In this document: in pieces, positions 13,684-14,592 of the stretch
How positions within the stretch are numbered: position 1 is the first letter of the stretch
Layout: every line of letters starts with the position of its first letter
Source of the DNA: Bacilli bacterium
GTDB taxonomy: Bacteria > Bacillota_I > Bacilli_A > RF39 > UBA660
Direction: 5' to 3'
NCBI GenBank assembly: GCA_029004695.1
Contig: JAQVZB010000024.1
Span: 1-14,592 of the forward strand
DNA length: 14,592 nucleotides
Notes under the pieces: model-generated
What the model was told of the DNA's origin: nothing
Databases searched by the model: none
The model's input: only the letters and a program-made list of their open reading frames with translations
Translations under genes and position numbers: made by a program

Positions 13684-14454
13684 ATGTATTGGGAAATTAT
13701 AGGTATAATTGTAGCGGTTTTAATTATTGTATCAATTAAACAAGTTCAAGAATTTGAAAGAGGAATCAAATTTCAATTAGGAAAATATCATAGTATATTA
13801 AAACCTGGTTGGAGGATTATAATACCTATTATTCAATCAGTTAAAATTGTTGATATAAGAACTAAAGCAGTTGATGTTCCAGAACAAGATGCCATAACTA
13901 GAGATAATATTTCGATAAGAATTAATGCTGTTTTATACTATAAAATAACAGATGCTAAAAAATGTATCTTAGCAGTTGAAGATTTTAAATTTGCGATAAG
14001 TCAATTAGCTCAAACAACGATGCGTAATGCTGTTGGTACAGTTTCTTTAGATGAATTATTAAGCGAAAGAAAAAAAATATCTGATGAAATTTGTAATATA
14101 GTTGATAAAGCAACAGATGCTTGGGGTATTGAAGTAGAAAATGTTGAATTAAAAGATATAAGTTTACCTGAAGAAATGAAAAGAGTTATTGCTGCTGTAG
14201 CAGAAGCTGAAAGAGAAAAAGAAGCTATTATTACTCTATCTAAAGGTGAAGTTATTGCAAGTGAAAACTTAGCTAAAGCTGCAACTATAATGTCTTCATC
14301 ACCTGGTGCTCTTCACTTAAGAACTTTATCAACAATAAATGATTTATCAACAGGAAGTTCTAATACCGTTGTCTTTGCTTTACCTATAGAAGTTTTAGAA
14401 GCCATAAAAGGTAAAAATGAAAGTAATATTATTGAAAAGATTATAAAAAAATAA
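13684..14454 (+). CDS. Stomatin/prohibitin-like SPFH (Band 7) membrane protein
   Basis: The 256-residue protein has an N-terminal membrane segment (about 4-18) followed by the SPFH domain: VQEFERGIKFQLGKYHSILKPG, then VDIRTKAVDVPEQDAITRDN and a helical arm with AVAEAEREKEAIITLSKGE. It ends with an ALHLRTLSTI segment and the SNTVVFALPIE pattern typical of slipins. Members scaffold membrane microdomains and regulate partners such as membrane proteases. The usual NfeD-type partner is not visible beside it; its upstream neighbour is divergent and an insertion element follows. The start is supported by AAGGAG at 7-nt spacing. Confidence 0.92.
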   Translation: MYWEIIGIIVAVLIIVSIKQVQEFERGIKFQLGKYHSILKPGWRIIIPIIQSVKIVDIRTKAVDVPEQDAITRDNISIRINAVLYYKITDAKKCILAVEDFKFAISQLAQTTMRNAVGTVSLDELLSERKKISDEICNIVDKATDAWGIEVENVELKDISLPEEMKRVIAAVAEAEREKEAIITLSKGEVIASENLAKAATIMSSSPGALHLRTLSTINDLSTGSSNTVVFALPIEVLEAIKGKNESNIIEKIIKK

Positions 14455-14475
14455 CTCAAATAGAGTTATTTTTTT
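14450..14475 (+). terminator. Intrinsic terminator of the stomatin-like gene
   Basis: AATAACTC (14450-14457) pairs with GAGTTATT (14463-14470) around a 5-nt loop and runs into TTTTT (14471-14475). The stop codon (14452-14454) is within the stem. Confidence 0.8.
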
Positions 14476-14488
14476 CCTAAATTGAAAT

Positions 14489-14517
14489 CTCAACCGCACC
14501 AGCGGTTGGGATTTTTT
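14489..14517 (+). terminator. Terminator at the insertion-sequence end
   Basis: CTCAACCGC (14489-14497) pairs with GCGGTTGGG (14502-14510), 9 bp with one U-G, around an ACCA loop, followed by six Ts (14512-14517). Placed just before the transposase promoter, it would stop transcripts entering from the stomatin-like gene. Part of it may also serve as the terminal inverted repeat. Confidence 0.75.
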
Positions 14518-14525
14518 GATATAAT
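14517..14525 (+). promoter_or_regulatory. Extended -10 promoter of the transposase gene
   Basis: TGA-TATAAT (14517-14525) is a perfect extended -10 with no recognisable -35. It starts on the last T of the terminator, so any transcript begins about 14532, downstream of the insulating hairpin. Confidence 0.65.
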
Positions 14526-14528
14526 AAA

Positions 14529-14557
14529 AGAGCCCACACCCAGCAAGGAGGAGCTCT
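14529..14557 (+). promoter_or_regulatory. Stem enclosing the transposase ribosome binding site
   Basis: AGAGC (14529-14533) pairs with GCTCT (14553-14557), with one more C-G pair possible after a mismatch. It encloses AAGGAGG (14545-14551), which lies 6 nt before the ATG. A transcript starting near 14532 would lack the first bases, so only read-through RNA could form the whole stem. Confidence 0.5.
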
Positions 14558-14592
14558 ATGAAAAATTATACTCAATTAACAGAAAAAAAGAA
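14558..14592 (+). CDS. IS30-family-like transposase (partial, 5' end)
   Basis: Eleven codons are visible, MKNYTQLTEKK, running off the right edge. The MKNYTQLT start followed by charged residues is a familiar opening of IS30-family transposases, whose N-terminal helix-turn-helix binds the terminal repeats and whose DDE domain catalyses transposition. The start is supported by AAGGAGG at 6 nt. The family call rests on very little protein and on the element-like leader. Confidence 0.65.
   Translation, partial: MKNYTQLTEKK

Larger units (their letters stand above)
14481..14592 (+). mobile_element. Left end of an IS30-family-like insertion sequence (partial)
   Basis: A compact structured end (terminator hairpin, extended -10, strong ribosome binding site within a stem) leads into a reading frame starting MKNYTQLTEKK, typical of IS30-family transposases. 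Base composition is visibly richer in G and C than the neighbouring intergenic DNA. The exact boundary is not seen; it probably lies between 14476 and 14489. Confidence 0.7.

Noticed and set aside
1..14592. CRISPR array, tRNA or rRNA genes, riboswitches
   Set aside because: I saw no regularly spaced repeats, no cloverleaf with CCA-type end and no known aptamer core; non-coding gaps are short and are explained by promoters and terminators.

Overview
The window is AT-rich DNA (estimated by eye at roughly a quarter GC) from a low-GC, walled member of the Bacillota, probably a Bacilli/Mollicutes-like gut lineage. The grounds are the DnaB/DnaI helicase-loader pair, an RNase J, YlxM and SpoVS, MurG and DivIB/FtsQ (which imply peptidoglycan), and strong GGAGG-type ribosome binding sites. 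The standard code fits: FtsY, MurG, DnaI and SufB read through at full length with TGG for Trp, stops are mostly TAA with some TAG, and TGA is used once. The genus is not determined.

Layout. Positions 1-110 hold the start of a leftward gene, probably a transposase, under a strong hairpin that covers its ribosome binding site and start codon. Positions 111-294 are non-coding, with two tandem perfect hairpins and a promoter for a small rightward membrane protein (295-705). Everything from 702 to 13565 is on the minus strand. In transcription order, right to left, it comprises a DUF308-like membrane protein, spoVS, a 3-TM protein, sufB, ssb with a membrane-anchored deacetylase-like protein, an RNase J2-like protein, dnaB-dnaI, a single-pass surface protein, and a tight operon murG-divIB/ftsQ-queH-pilin-like gene-ftsY-ylxM. 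A stomatin-like (SPFH) gene then runs rightward (13684-14454). The window ends in the left end of an IS30-family-like element (about 14481-14592).

How the genes work together. Most are core housekeeping: primosome assembly (DnaB, DnaI), single-strand DNA binding, Fe-S assembly (SufB), mRNA decay (RNase J), peptidoglycan lipid II synthesis and division (MurG, FtsQ), tRNA queuosine synthesis (QueH) and membrane protein targeting (FtsY). In the last operon the genes overlap or lie only 8-12 nt apart, so they are likely co-transcribed and partly translationally coupled.

I see no clear new defence or biosynthetic system. The points worth a second look are a catalytically degenerate RNase J, a lone pilin-like gene inside the murG-ftsY operon, a SufB without its usual suf partners, an SSB lacking the acidic tip, a deacetylase-like protein that seems to have lost its catalytic residues, and the RNA-structure controls at both mobile-element ends.
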